Below, one piece after another: positions 53,917 through 63,948 of a stretch of 64,000 nucleotides of DNA. Origin of the DNA: Hathewaya massiliensis (GTDB taxonomy: Bacteria; Bacillota; Clostridia; Clostridiales; Clostridiaceae); the NCBI RefSeq assembly GCF_902143515.1, contig NZ_CABFVD010000002.1:291088-355087 (forward strand), given 5' to 3'. The position numbers and the translations under genes are program-made. Under the pieces are notes generated by a model, which saw only the letters and a list, made by a program, of their open reading frames with translations, ran no database searches and was not told the origin of the DNA. Positions within the stretch are counted from its first letter, which is position 1, and every line of letters begins with the position of its first letter.

Positions 53917-53979
53917 ATAAGTACAATTTTAAGTGGCAAGCATAGTATATAGTGAATGTGAAGTTTTAGGAGGAAATCG

Positions 53980-54984
53980 ATGTATATAAATATTCCTATA
54001 ATTTTTAAAAGAACTTTTACAGTAGGAGACATTCCTTATAGAAATGTCCAGCCACCTAAGAGTATATATGAGAATAATAAAGATGAACAAATGAAGGGGT
54101 ATAATTTTTGTGAAGAACATAACCAATATGAAAATATAAAGGATTATAATCTTTATGAAGAATATAATCAATGTGAAAAGATTAAGGGGTATAGTCTTTG
54201 TGAAGAGGATAATAAAGAGGATAAATACAGTGATTACTATAAGAGAGCTGAAAAGCAGCCTGTACCTCAAAAGGTTATAGATAATTATGAGATCTTAGAC
54301 TTTAAAAAAGGAGATGTTACAGGAGATGGTGTTCCTGATAATGTATATCTATTAGGAAAAGGTGTAAAGGGATCACCTAATTTTAAAGAAGATATTAGAG
54401 TTTTGGTGGAAGATGGAAAGACTAAGAAAACCTACTATATGGATATGAAAAGCAATGCAGGATATGAAGCTAATTTATTTTTAGCTGATTTTACAGGAGA
54501 CGGGAAAGAAGATATCTTAGTTAGCATAGCTTCAGGAGGAAGCGGGGGATTTTATTTCTACTATATGTTTACCTTTAGAAATGGAAATTTCGTTAAAATT
54601 TTCGATTATGAAGATTTTAGTCAAAATCAAAAATATGAGGCAATTTATAGAAATAATTATAGGGTAGAAATTATAAGTGAAGATGGCAAGGAAAGGTATA
54701 GTATAGATATAAGCCACAGAAATAGAGAATATTTAGATCAATTTTACGATAAAAATGGAAATCTTATAAAGCCAGCAAAAGGAGATGTTTCAGGGTTAAA
54801 TACATTATTTCCTATATACCCAACCTTTGGTCTTAAAAGTAAGTTTGGACTCCTTACCTTGCAAAGAATTACAGGAACATATAGTGCAGATGGACTTGGG
54901 TATCTACAAACTTATGTGAATTATGAGGATGATATGTTTAAAAAGGTATATTCACAGGTGGCAATAAATGAAATAGGAAAATAG
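53980..54984 (+). CDS. FG-GAP/VCBS-like repeat protein with N-terminal tandem repeats
   Basis: 334 residues. Three imperfect 16-residue repeats at about 37-84 (KGYNFCEEHNQYENI, KDYNLYEEYNQCEKI, KGYSLCEEDNKEDKY) come before a beta-propeller-like domain with calcium-loop motifs KGDVTGDGVPDNVYLLGKG (about 108-126) and LADFTGDGKEDILVS (about 168-182). No signal peptide. Such proteins are found in spore-forming Firmicutes, sometimes spore-associated, but location and function are not shown here. SD aggagg. Confidence 0.7.
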   Translation: MYINIPIIFKRTFTVGDIPYRNVQPPKSIYENNKDEQMKGYNFCEEHNQYENIKDYNLYEEYNQCEKIKGYSLCEEDNKEDKYSDYYKRAEKQPVPQKVIDNYEILDFKKGDVTGDGVPDNVYLLGKGVKGSPNFKEDIRVLVEDGKTKKTYYMDMKSNAGYEANLFLADFTGDGKEDILVSIASGGSGGFYFYYMFTFRNGNFVKIFDYEDFSQNQKYEAIYRNNYRVEIISEDGKERYSIDISHRNREYLDQFYDKNGNLIKPAKGDVSGLNTLFPIYPTFGLKSKFGLLTLQRITGTYSADGLGYLQTYVNYEDDMFKKVYSQVAINEIGK

Positions 54985-55060
54985 AACAAATGAACAAAAT
55001 AAACAAAGTAAACGATATAAACAAAACAAACAAGATAAACAAAATAAACAAAATAAAAAA
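54985..55060 (+). repeat. Low-complexity AAACAAA(A/G)T tract
   Basis: About eight degenerate copies of AAACAAAAT/AAACAAGAT units right after the stop codon. Prone to replication slippage. Confidence 0.7.
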
Positions 55061-55065
55061 TATGA

Positions 55066-55110
55066 AAATAAATGGATTACTAAGTAAATTAGCAATCCAT
55101 TTATTTTTAT
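55066..55110 (+). terminator. Terminator after the FG-GAP-like gene
   Basis: AAATAAATGGATT (55066-55078) pairs with AATCCATTTATTT (55094-55106), followed by TTAT. A second 13-bp palindrome, AGATAAGATATTT/AAATATCTTATCT, follows at 55112-55142. Confidence 0.85.
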
Positions 55111-55181
55111 AGATAAGATATTTATTAAAATATCTTATCTAGGTTCTAAGTTTAAGGCTTTATGAACTTTATAATTAAGCC

Positions 55182-55682
55182 CTATTCCTCTGCTATTTTG
55201 CGATTGTAAGTTAGATAATCGTAGTCATAAGGATTTTCTTCATTTTGAAGACCTTTTTTAGATTCTATAAGCTCCCAACAACTTTCATCGTATTCAGGGA
55301 AAAAAGTATCTCCTTTAAAGGTTTCATATATTCTAGTTATATATAGCTTTGAGCTATAAGGAAGTAGAAGGGAATATATAACTCCTCCACCAACTACAAA
55401 ATGTTCTTCTTCATCTGTTATATAAGGAGCCAATTCTGTTACATCATTAATAATTTTTACATTTTCATTGTCTACCTTATAGTCTTCATCCCTTGTTAAA
55501 ATAATGTGTTCTCTTCCGGGTAGTATTCCAGGAAGGGATTCAAAAGTATTTTTCCCCATAATAAGTTTTTTTCCCATAGTAATGTTTTTAAATCTTTTTA
55601 AGTCTTCGGGAATGTGCCAAATTAGCTTATTGTCTTTTCCTATTACGTTGTTATTTGCAATAGCAACAATTATAGATAACAT
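55182..55682 (-). CDS. Dihydrofolate reductase
   Basis: 166 residues from ATG 55682, giving the family start MLSIIVAIANNNVIGKDNKL; upstream in-frame codons overlap thyA and are not needed. Features: IWHIPEDLKRFKNIT, MGKNTFESLPGILPGREHII and FVVGGGVIYSLLLPYSSKLY. It reduces dihydrofolate, regenerating the cofactor oxidised by ThyA. It starts one base after the thyA stop (TAA-T-ATG), so the two are coupled. Confidence 0.95.
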   Translation of the reverse strand: MLSIIVAIANNNVIGKDNKLIWHIPEDLKRFKNITMGKKLIMGKNTFESLPGILPGREHIILTRDEDYKVDNENVKIINDVTELAPYITDEEEHFVVGGGVIYSLLLPYSSKLYITRIYETFKGDTFFPEYDESCWELIESKKGLQNEENPYDYDYLTYNRKIAEE

Positions 55683-55683
55683 A

Positions 55684-56475
55684 TTAAATAGCAACCTCCA
55701 TAGAAATTTTTCCGTGATTTTTATATTCAATTAATTTTATGTCCTCTGATTTGAAATCGTAGAAGTTCTTAACCTCTGGATTTATCCAAAGTTTTGGAGC
55801 ATCATATTGTTCATCTTTTTTACTTAGTTGAAGTTTTATACCTTCTAGGTGATTTTCATAGATATGAGCGTTATTCATTACATGAGTAAATAAGCCTGGC
55901 TTTAAGCCTGTAACCTGTGCAACCAAGTGTACAAGAACTGCATATTGAGTCATGTTAAATGGAACACCTAAGCAAAAATCAGCACTTCTTTGTACAAGCA
56001 TACAATTTAATCTTCCATCTGAAACATCCCACATAGTAAGAAATGCACATGGTGGAAGAGCACCTGTATTAATATGAGGAATTTGCCATAGGTTTATCAT
56101 CATTCTTCTATCTTGTGGATTTGTTTTTAGAGTTTCTATTAATTTATCTATTTGGTCATATTTTTTTACAACCCATCCATAAGCTGTTCCAATAGTTCCA
56201 TCATCTAAAGTCCATTCATCCCATATATGAACATTTTCTTCATGTAATTTTTTAACATCGTTAGATTGATCTCTATATATCCATAAAAGTTCTTTTACAG
56301 CGGTTTTAAATGCTACAAATTTAGTTGTTAATATTGGAAATTCTTTTTCTAAATCAAATTGCATTATTTTGTGAGGCAATTTGTATGTAGCAATACCTGT
56401 TCTATTTTGATCGTAATATCCATTATGGATTATATTTTCAGCTATTTCAAGATATTGCTTGTCTGCTATACTCAT
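55684..56475 (-). CDS. thyA: Thymidylate synthase
   Basis: 263 residues from ATG 56475 (SD aaggagtg, 6 nt spacing). A GTG nine bases upstream lacks the SD. Motifs: [40 protein letters not shown] (catalytic PPC Cys), [20 protein letters not shown]. It methylates dUMP to dTMP using methylene-tetrahydrofolate. It forms an operon with the dihydrofolate reductase, the usual pairing. Confidence 0.97.
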   Translation of the reverse strand: MSIADKQYLEIAENIIHNGYYDQNRTGIATYKLPHKIMQFDLEKEFPILTTKFVAFKTAVKELLWIYRDQSNDVKKLHEENVHIWDEWTLDDGTIGTAYGWVVKKYDQIDKLIETLKTNPQDRRMMINLWQIPHINTGALPPCAFLTMWDVSDGRLNCMLVQRSADFCLGVPFNMTQYAVLVHLVAQVTGLKPGLFTHVMNNAHIYENHLEGIKLQLSKKDEQYDAPKLWINPEVKNFYDFKSEDIKLIEYKNHGKISMEVAI

Positions 56476-56615
56476 TTTATTCACTCCTTGAAATTATTTG
56501 TATAAGGTTTATATAAATTATATTATAATAAGAGCATAAAGTAAAAATAAAAATTATGTATAAGGACTATTTTTTGTATATTACTTTTTATTTTAAGCAT
56601 ATGTTGGAGTAAAGC

Positions 56616-56659
56616 GTTGGTATGAGAGTCAATTCATCACTGACTTGCTACATTAAGAA
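56616..56659 (+). repeat. Dispersed intergenic repeat, copy B
   Basis: Matches 40237-40280 at 37 of 44 positions. It lies directly left of the large palindrome at 56658. Confidence 0.65.
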
Positions 56660-56761
56660 TTTTTATTATTTCTTCCGTAAATATCACTAAAGTTTTAAAA
56701 CTCGCTATGCTCAAATATTAAAACTTTTTAACGTAATATTTACTACAGAAATAATGAAATT
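56658..56761 (+). repeat. 104-nt imperfect palindrome
   Basis: AATTT.TATTATTTCT...GTAAATAT on the left matches ATATTTAC...AGAAATAAT.AAATT on the right. An inner AAAGTTTTAA/TTAAAACTTT stem surrounds a GCTATGC-containing loop. It lies in the leader of the RNase H gene, 38 nt before its start, and could be a MITE-like remnant or regulatory hairpin. Confidence 0.6.
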
Positions 56762-56798
56762 TTATAAGTATGAAAGATTATTTGGAAAGGGTGTAGAA

Positions 56799-57776
56799 AT
56801 GGGTAAAAAAGTATATGCTATAAAAGAAGGTTTTGATTTTAAAAAAGGTGAAAGAGTTCAAAATAAAATAGTTATGGACTGGAATAGTTGTCTAGGGTTA
56901 GTTAAGGGTGTTAAGGGTGCTAAGTATAAAAGTTTCCAGAGTCTAGATGAGGCTAAAGAGTATTTAAAAGATGATAAGAAGCTTCTTATAAAAGGGGTAG
57001 ATTTTTATCCGGAAGATTGTATGCATATATATGTAGATGGTAGTTATAATACTTCAACAAAAAAATATTCCTATGGGCTAGTAGCAGTAGAAAATAATAT
57101 AATTAAATATATGGAAAATGGAGTTGCAGAGGATAGTTCAGAAAGTAGATTAAGGCAAATCTTAGGTGAATTAAAAGGAGCTTTAAGAGCCTATGAATAT
57201 GCAATTAAAAGTGGAAAAAGTAAAATAGTAATTTTTCATGACTATGAAGGAATTTTTCATCATGCCATAGGAACTTGGGATAGAAAAGACTCCTCTTCAA
57301 AAGATTATCATGAAAAGTTTAATAATTATAGGGAAGAAAATAATTTGGAAGTTATTTTTGTTAAGGTAGATAGTCATACAGGAGATTTATTTAATGAGAT
57401 TACAGATAACTATGCAAAAGTGGCAGCAGGATTAGAACTTACCAGTGCAGTAGATAAACTATTAAAGACAGAGAAATTAGTAGTAGAGAATATAAATTTA
57501 AAGGATGAAGTTTCAAAGGTATTAAAGAAAAAAGACTTTATACATAATATTATGGTTTATGGAGCTACAATAGAAAAGTGCAGTACTAAAGAGATCGTGG
57601 GTAGAGAACTTCATGAGGATAATTTTTATAAGGAAATAAGCAATGAAAATCAGGAAAGTATAAAACGCAGAATAGAAAAGCTTAAAAGTAAAGAGCTTAA
57701 AGATGATAAAATAAAATATTTAAAGTCTTTAAAAAAAGATGAGCTTATAGGAATTATTTTAGATATTACAAATTAA
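56799..57776 (+). CDS. Viroplasmin-RNase H family protein
   Basis: About 325 residues from ATG 56799 (SD ggaaaggg 7 nt upstream). An upstream in-frame ATG at 56754 falls in the palindrome. N-terminal viroplasmin/RNase HI N domain: KKVYAIKEGFDF, VKGVKGAKYKSFQSLDEAKE (about 1-55). RNase H domain (about 70-220): MHIYVDGSYN (Asp), LGELKGALRAYEYA (Glu), VIFHDYEGIF (Asp), ITDNYAKVAA (Asp). The C-terminal 110 residues are helical with no known domain. It cleaves RNA in RNA-DNA hybrids. Confidence 0.88.
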   Translation: MGKKVYAIKEGFDFKKGERVQNKIVMDWNSCLGLVKGVKGAKYKSFQSLDEAKEYLKDDKKLLIKGVDFYPEDCMHIYVDGSYNTSTKKYSYGLVAVENNIIKYMENGVAEDSSESRLRQILGELKGALRAYEYAIKSGKSKIVIFHDYEGIFHHAIGTWDRKDSSSKDYHEKFNNYREENNLEVIFVKVDSHTGDLFNEITDNYAKVAAGLELTSAVDKLLKTEKLVVENINLKDEVSKVLKKKDFIHNIMVYGATIEKCSTKEIVGRELHEDNFYKEISNENQESIKRRIEKLKSKELKDDKIKYLKSLKKDELIGIILDITN

Positions 57777-57785
57777 TAGGGCAAA

Positions 57786-57799
57786 TAGTCATGGGATAA
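57786..57799 (+). repeat. TAGTCATGGGATAAA block
   Basis: Same block as the end of the 17537-17597 repeat, here between the RNase H gene and the hairpin that separates it from the histidine kinase. Confidence 0.4.
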
Positions 57800-57898
57800 A
57801 GAAAATTAAAATTTGAGAATTGAAAATATAAAATTAACAATTCTCAAATTTTAATCTTAGTTGAAATCATATATATAGATGTATATACATAAATAATT

Positions 57899-59587
57899 TT
57901 ATATATATATATCTGAAAGTTCAATTTTAAATTTTTCAATTTTATCATCTAAAAGCAATGGATTAGAAACATCATCTATAGAAATGTTATCTTGAACATT
58001 ATTATATTCAAGGTTTTTGCAAGGAAGTTTTATTGTGAATTTACTTCCCTTTCCTGCTTTGCTCTTTAAAAATATTTCCCCGCCGTGCATGGCAACGAGA
58101 GAGTTTACTAGACTAAGACCTATACCACTTCCTTCTTTTTCTCCTTTTAATTTTTTATCTGTTTGGATAAACCTTTGAAATATAGTATTTATCTTTTCTT
58201 TAGGGACTCCTATACCAGTATCTTTTACACTGATTAATACATGATCTTGTTTATCTTTAATTTTTACTAATATACCTCCTTTTTCAGTGAACTTTGCGGA
58301 ATTAGAGATAAGATTTAAAATAATCCTTTCTATTTTATCAGGGTCACAAAATATAAGCTTTTCTTCCACATCAGTATCAAATATTAAAGATAATCCTTTG
58401 CTTTCTACAAATTCAGCTACGGATAAAGTTATATTCTCAACTACACTAACTATATTGCATTTAACTAATTCAAGTTTATAATATCCGGAGTCTATTTTAG
58501 TTGAATCTATTAAATTATTTATTAACCTCATAAGTCTAAAACAATTTTGTTTTATAGTATCCATTCTTTTATATAACTTGCTATTTTCATTAAAAGATTC
58601 GCATTCTTTTGTAAGTTCAAGATTTAAAAGTTGAAGGGCAGAATACATAACATTAATTGGGGTTCTAAGTTCATGAGATATATTAGCGAAAAATTCGGTC
58701 CTTAATTTATCATAGGCTAGAGTTTCATCTATAAGCTTATCTTTTTCCTCAATTTTTTTTGAAAGGTCTTTTGCATTCATCTCATTTGTTATATCTCTTG
58801 TAACAACTATTTTACTTTGATCATCTTTATATGCAAAGTCTGTAATTATGGTTTCTAATTCTATGATTTTATTATCTTTTTTTCTTATAAATTTTTCTTT
58901 AGTTAAAGGAAGAAATCCATTATTTATGTTAGGGATGGTTTTTGTATAAAAATCCGCTTCATAATCTGGATGTGGAATTACAAAATCTAAAATATTTTTA
59001 TGTAAAATTGATTCTTGATCTTCACATTTAAAATATTTTAATCCAATGTCATTACAATATAAGATATTTTCATGTTTTATTATATATACCCCATAGGGCA
59101 TAAGATCAACTAGTTTCCTAAATTTTTCCTCGCTTTCATTTAGCTTCTTTTCGTATTGAACTTGTTTTTCTATATCCCGTAGAGAAAACATTACTCCACA
59201 AATTCTTTCGTTACTATCAAAAATACATTTGTATAGTCCTTCCAGCCAAACAAAGTCATCATTTTTATTTTTAAATAAGAGTCTTATATTTTTTTCTTTA
59301 TTGTGTATAAGCATATCTTTAAATTCTTTTTTAAATATTTTTATATAGTTCTCATGAATAAATTGAAAAATGCATTTCCCCATAAGTTCCTCTAACTCAT
59401 ATCCTAGAACTTTAGTACATGAAGGGGTTAAATATGTCATATATCCATCAATAGTAGTAATACAAAGAATATCTGCACAGTTATTTAAAGCATTTAGCAT
59501 GATACTATATTTTTCTAAGAGTTCATTTGAATTTATATTCTCTCCACACTTCAGAACTTCAGTTTTATTACAATTTAATACATTCAC
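57899..59587 (-). CDS. PAS-domain sensor histidine kinase (hybrid-free, cytosolic)
   Basis: 562 residues, no membrane segment. Two PAS domains (about 25-140 with ILCITTIDGYMTYLTPSC; about 150-265 with YGVYIIKHENILYC), a coiled linker (MNAKDLSKKIEEKDKLIDET), HisKA with FFANISHELRTPINVMYS (phospho-His near 306) and HATPase with LISNSAKFTEKGG, DTGIGVPKE and GSGIGLSLV. The signal is unknown. Start GTG 59587 (SD ggggagg). It is divergent from the chemotaxis receptor and has no response regulator next to it. Confidence 0.9.
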   Translation of the reverse strand: MNVLNCNKTEVLKCGENINSNELLEKYSIMLNALNNCADILCITTIDGYMTYLTPSCTKVLGYELEELMGKCIFQFIHENYIKIFKKEFKDMLIHNKEKNIRLLFKNKNDDFVWLEGLYKCIFDSNERICGVMFSLRDIEKQVQYEKKLNESEEKFRKLVDLMPYGVYIIKHENILYCNDIGLKYFKCEDQESILHKNILDFVIPHPDYEADFYTKTIPNINNGFLPLTKEKFIRKKDNKIIELETIITDFAYKDDQSKIVVTRDITNEMNAKDLSKKIEEKDKLIDETLAYDKLRTEFFANISHELRTPINVMYSALQLLNLELTKECESFNENSKLYKRMDTIKQNCFRLMRLINNLIDSTKIDSGYYKLELVKCNIVSVVENITLSVAEFVESKGLSLIFDTDVEEKLIFCDPDKIERIILNLISNSAKFTEKGGILVKIKDKQDHVLISVKDTGIGVPKEKINTIFQRFIQTDKKLKGEKEGSGIGLSLVNSLVAMHGGEIFLKSKAGKGSKFTIKLPCKNLEYNNVQDNISIDDVSNPLLLDDKIEKFKIELSDIYI

Positions 59588-59819
59588 AAAAAGGCCTCCC
59601 CTTAGAAATTTTGTTGGAAATAAATACTAAAGAATATATTCTACAAGTATTTATAAAATCCTTCTAAAAAAAAGAAAATGATGTATCTTTATACAACATT
59701 TTAAACAAATAATAATTTATATTAAATAATATTATACAAGAATAAAGTCTAAAACCTATAAAGAATAGGAAAAAGACTCGATAATAATATATAAAAATAA
59801 ATAAGGAAAGAGGGATTAG

Positions 59820-61916
59820 ATGAAAAAGCAGGCACATAAGATAAGAGTTAGGAGTGTAAAGTTTAAGATAGTAGCTATATTATCTATTTTAATAACCATG
59901 TCTTTAGGGTTTATAGGAACTATAGTATACAACTATGTAAAAAATCAGACTTACGACACCTATAAAAATACGATTTCTGAACAGATTTTACAGATGGATA
60001 GAACCTTAAGTAATTATACTGATAACATAAAAGAGAATATAAGTATGCTAGCTAATGATTCTCAAGTTAAATCCATAGATAAAAATATTACGGAATATAT
60101 AAATAAAAAGGGCATTAATGGCAAAGTACCAATGGAACCTATGAAGTCTAATAATTTTGAGAAGTCTTTGTATGTAGACCTTAAAAATTTCACTGAATCT
60201 CATCCACAAATTTCAGCTACATTTGTAGGCGCTGAGGAAAATGGGGGATATCTTCAGTATCCTGCAGCGGATAGAAAGGAAGGATATGATTCTAGAACAA
60301 GGGATTGGTATTCATCTGCAAAGGAGAAAAAGGGAGAAGTTATTTATTCAGATGTATATAAAAACTCTAATAATGAAATGGTTATATCCTGCAGTACCTT
60401 TATAAAAAATGATTCGGAAAAGTTTAAAGGGGTACTTGGCTTTGATATGAGTCTTGAAGATATTCAAAATATGACAAAACAAATTAAGTTAGGACAAGAA
60501 GGGTATTTAATATTACTAGATAAGAATGGAACTATATTAGCTCATCCTAAAAGTTCCGACCTAGCACTTAAAAATATTAAAGATTTAAATATAAATAATT
60601 TAAAAGATATAGCTTCTTTTCCAAAGGATGGCTTTGAATCAAAATTACAAAATGGAGAAACTTATGTAGTAAAATTAATTGAAGGTAGTGACAAAAACTT
60701 AGGGTGGAAATATGTAACCCTAGTACCTAAACATGAATTTTATGATAGTGCAAATAGAATCAAAAATCTAATATTAATTGTGGTTATAATCTCAATTATA
60801 GTTGCTATGATTATAGGATTTTTGGTATCGGCAAGGATTACAAAACCTATAGAGTATACTCAAAAATATTTAAAAGCCTTGGGTGATGGAGATTTTACAC
60901 AGGATATAGATAATAAATATTTAAATTTAAAAGATGAAGTTGGAGATATAATTAAGTGCTCCAAGGTTATGCAAGATTCTATAAGGGGTATTTTAAGTAA
61001 TATTAAGGAAGAGTCAGTTAATATTGAAGAAGAGGCAGAAAGACTAGCCTCATCCTCAGAAGAAATGGTGGCATCTTCAAAAGAGGTATCTGATGCTATA
61101 GAGGATACCTCAAAGGGAGCAAGTAATCAGGCAGAGAGACTAGCTGATATTAGTAATGTTTTAAATGAATTTAATGAGAAAATAAACAAAATAATAGTGT
61201 CTGTAGAAGATGTATATGAAAACACTAACAAAATAGATTCTATGACAAAAGAAAATAATAAAGATATGCAAGAAATGATAAACTTTATGAAAGATCTTAA
61301 AGAAACTTTTAACGATTTTAACTTAGTTATAAAGAACTTAGGAGTTAGGGTAAAAGAAGCCACTGAAATAATTTATATGATAGATGGAATTTCAGAGCAA
61401 ACTAACTTATTAGCATTAAATGCAGCTATTGAAGCAGCGAGAGTTGGAGAAGCAGGAAGAGGATTTGCTGTAGTTGCAGATGAGGTAAGAAAATTATCTG
61501 AGCAAAGTAAAGATTCTTCTGATAGTATAAAAGAAATATTACTTCAAATTGAGAAGGATTCCGATAAAATTATTGATGGCTCAGAATATATAAACAATGA
61601 ATTTAGTAAACAACAAGAGATAGTAGAAAAAACATTAACATCATTTAACTCAATATCAATTTCTATAGTAGATATAATTCCTAAGATTAACGAGGTAAAC
61701 GATTACTCTAAAGCTATGGAAACAGAAAAAAATATTATATTAAATAGTGTGGAAGAAGTGTCTGCTGTATCAGAAGAGGTATCAGCAGCATCAGAGGAGA
61801 TTTCAGCATCTACCTATAATATGACTGAAACTTCTAAGGGAGTTGCTGATTCAGCTGAACAATTAAATAATATGTCAGTAAAAATGCTAGATAGTATAAA
61901 TAAATTTAAGTTATAA
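59820..61916 (+). CDS. Methyl-accepting chemotaxis protein
   Basis: 698 residues. TM1 at about 15-38, an extracytoplasmic dCache-type double sensor (about 45-310, with the [20 protein letters not shown] stretch and [19 protein letters not shown]), TM2 at about 315-338, HAMP ([20 protein letters not shown]) and the MCP signalling domain with the conserved tip [20 protein letters not shown]. The ligand is likely a small amino-acid or carboxylate type in this fold class, but is not identified. SD aggaaagaggg. Confidence 0.93.
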   Translation: MKKQAHKIRVRSVKFKIVAILSILITMSLGFIGTIVYNYVKNQTYDTYKNTISEQILQMDRTLSNYTDNIKENISMLANDSQVKSIDKNITEYINKKGINGKVPMEPMKSNNFEKSLYVDLKNFTESHPQISATFVGAEENGGYLQYPAADRKEGYDSRTRDWYSSAKEKKGEVIYSDVYKNSNNEMVISCSTFIKNDSEKFKGVLGFDMSLEDIQNMTKQIKLGQEGYLILLDKNGTILAHPKSSDLALKNIKDLNINNLKDIASFPKDGFESKLQNGETYVVKLIEGSDKNLGWKYVTLVPKHEFYDSANRIKNLILIVVIISIIVAMIIGFLVSARITKPIEYTQKYLKALGDGDFTQDIDNKYLNLKDEVGDIIKCSKVMQDSIRGILSNIKEESVNIEEEAERLASSSEEMVASSKEVSDAIEDTSKGASNQAERLADISNVLNEFNEKINKIIVSVEDVYENTNKIDSMTKENNKDMQEMINFMKDLKETFNDFNLVIKNLGVRVKEATEIIYMIDGISEQTNLLALNAAIEAARVGEAGRGFAVVADEVRKLSEQSKDSSDSIKEILLQIEKDSDKIIDGSEYINNEFSKQQEIVEKTLTSFNSISISIVDIIPKINEVNDYSKAMETEKNIILNSVEEVSAVSEEVSAASEEISASTYNMTETSKGVADSAEQLNNMSVKMLDSINKFKL

Positions 61917-61989
61917 GGGTTTTTACTATATTTAAATGATACAATATTTAAATATAAGAATTCTAATAAAAAATAACAGTTAAACAAAA

Positions 61990-62040
61990 TTTTAAGCTTC
62001 AGAGGGAGTTTCTATGCCCCCTGAAGCTTAAAATTTTTAA
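61990..62040 (+). terminator. Terminator of the chemotaxis receptor
   Basis: TTTTAAGCTTCAG (61990-62002) pairs with CTGAAGCTTAAAA (62021-62033), T-rich on both sides. Confidence 0.9.
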
Positions 62041-62201
62041 AATAACTATGGATAATGTCTATAGAAGAAGTAAATACTATTTAAAATATGAATTTTAAAT
62101 ATGAAGTTTCATAATGTAAAATAAAACATGGTACAGTATATTTAAAATTACAACAAATAACTCTTTTAATATTTAAATTTTAGTGTTTAGGGGGAGATTT
62201 A

Positions 62202-62870
62202 ATGTCAGATTTAAAAGAAAAACTTTTAGAGGAATTAGCTAGCTCCGTAGTAGATATGGACGAAGATTTAGCAGTGGAGGCTTCAAAGAAATTTATAGAC
62301 AATGGATTTGATGCTTATGAAGGAATTGCAAATGGTTTAGCTATAGGTATGGATAAGGCTGGACAATTATATGAGGAAGAAGAGTATTACATACCAGAAC
62401 TTTTAATGTGTTCAGATGCTATGTATGCAGGGTTAGATCAGTTAAAACCTCATTTAAAAGTTGATAGTTCAGAAGAAAAGTTTAAAGCAGTAGTAGGAGT
62501 TGTAGAAGGGGATACTCATGATATTGGAAAAAATTTATTTAAGATAATGCTTGAAACTACAGGATTTGAAGTTTTAGACTTAGGTAGAGATGTTCCACCT
62601 TCAGAATTTATAAGTAAGGCTAAAGAAGTAGGTGCAAATTTAATAGGAATGTCAACCTTAATGACAACAACTATGGACAATATGGAAGTTGTAATTGACT
62701 TATTAAAAGAAGAAAAGATGAGAGATAATGTAGTGGTTATGGTTGGGGGCGGACCAATATCTCAAAGCTTTGCTGAAAAGATTGGAGCCGATGGATATGC
62801 GCCAGAAGCTTCAAGGGCAGCAAGACTTGCAAAAGAATTAGTAAGAGATAAAAAAAATGCCTATGTTTAA
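62202..62870 (+). CDS. Corrinoid protein of a methyltransferase system
   Basis: 222 residues. N-terminal helical cap (about 1-90), then a Rossmann-like B12 domain with VEGDTHDIGKNLFKIMLE. The His near residue 107 is the lower axial cobalt ligand (DxHxxG), followed by the GADGYAPEA loop. It carries a methyl group on cobalt between a substrate-specific methyltransferase and MtaA-like protein. SD ggggaga. It overlaps the next gene by 14 nt. Confidence 0.93.
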   Translation: MSDLKEKLLEELASSVVDMDEDLAVEASKKFIDNGFDAYEGIANGLAIGMDKAGQLYEEEEYYIPELLMCSDAMYAGLDQLKPHLKVDSSEEKFKAVVGVVEGDTHDIGKNLFKIMLETTGFEVLDLGRDVPPSEFISKAKEVGANLIGMSTLMTTTMDNMEVVIDLLKEEKMRDNVVVMVGGGPISQSFAEKIGADGYAPEASRAARLAKELVRDKKNAYV

Positions 62871-63948
62871 AGATCAAATGACACCTATGGAAAGGGCCAT
62901 AGCTCTTTCAAAGGGTCAAGATGTAGATAGAATCCAATGTAACCCCAACTTATCCAATGGAATTGCAAGGGTATTAGGCTGTAAGATTTCAGAATTTAAT
63001 CATAGCGCTAGAACCTTAGCTGATGCAGTAATTGCAACACATAGAAGATTTGGTGGAGATGGAGCTAAGGTTTTTACAGATCTTTTTACTTTATCAGAGG
63101 CTATGGGTGCAAAAATGAAAATGCCTGAAGATGCCACTGTAGATTTATTAGAACCTGCTATAAAGGAAATTTCAGAAATAGGAAATCTAGAACCAATAAA
63201 TCCTTACAAGGACGCTAGACTTCCAATACATTTAGAAGCAATGAAATATGTCTATGATGAAATTGGACAAGAAGTTCCATGTACAGCTTTAGTTGTTGGA
63301 CCTTTTACTTCAGCTTTCTTTTTAATTGGAGTAGAAAACATGACAAAGATGATGATTAAGGAGCCAGAGTCAGTACATAAACTATGTGAGATATCCCTTG
63401 AGAGTTGCTGTAGATTTGCAGAAGCAGCTATAGCTCAAGGTGTAGGTATTAGCATTGCAGAGCCAATGTCATCATGTACTGTTGTAAGTCCAAAGCACTT
63501 TAAAACCTTTGCAGCTCCTTATATAAAAAGATTTTTAGATTTTATAAAATCTAAGGGCAGTGGTACTTCTATTCATATATGTGGAAAAACTGATGGTATA
63601 TGGGAAGAACTTGCTGATATGGGACTAGGAGCTTTAAGTGTAGACAATGTAGTTGACCTTAGAAAGTGCATTGAAACTGTTGGGGATAGAATGAAAATCA
63701 TGGGAAATGTAGACCCATCCACTATAATGTATTCAGGCACTAGGGAAGAAGTTAGAAAAGCAACTATAGAATGTGTTAGAGAGGGATATAAGTGTCCAAA
63801 GGGTTATGGAATAATGTCAGGATGTGGACTTCCAGTTGAGACACCGATAGAAAATATAGATGCTATGCTAGATGCAGCTAGAGAAATAGGGTGGCCTATA
63901 AAGGAAGATAAAATAGAAGAATTATTAAGTAAAAATTTATATGATTAA
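62857..63948 (+). CDS. Uroporphyrinogen-decarboxylase-family methyltransferase (MtaA/CmuA-like)
   Basis: 363 residues with a URO-D TIM barrel. The MtaA-type zinc ligands appear as SIHICGKTDGIW (H-x-C, about 230-242) and MSGCGLPVET near 327. Starts inside the corrinoid gene (ATGCCTATG), with no SD, so it is translationally coupled. It transfers a methyl group from the corrinoid to a thiol or other acceptor; whether coenzyme M, tetrahydrofolate or something else is used in this organism cannot be told. The cluster probably continues beyond the window. Confidence 0.9.
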   Translation: MPMFKDQMTPMERAIALSKGQDVDRIQCNPNLSNGIARVLGCKISEFNHSARTLADAVIATHRRFGGDGAKVFTDLFTLSEAMGAKMKMPEDATVDLLEPAIKEISEIGNLEPINPYKDARLPIHLEAMKYVYDEIGQEVPCTALVVGPFTSAFFLIGVENMTKMMIKEPESVHKLCEISLESCCRFAEAAIAQGVGISIAEPMSSCTVVSPKHFKTFAAPYIKRFLDFIKSKGSGTSIHICGKTDGIWEELADMGLGALSVDNVVDLRKCIETVGDRMKIMGNVDPSTIMYSGTREEVRKATIECVREGYKCPKGYGIMSGCGLPVETPIENIDAMLDAAREIGWPIKEDKIEELLSKNLYD

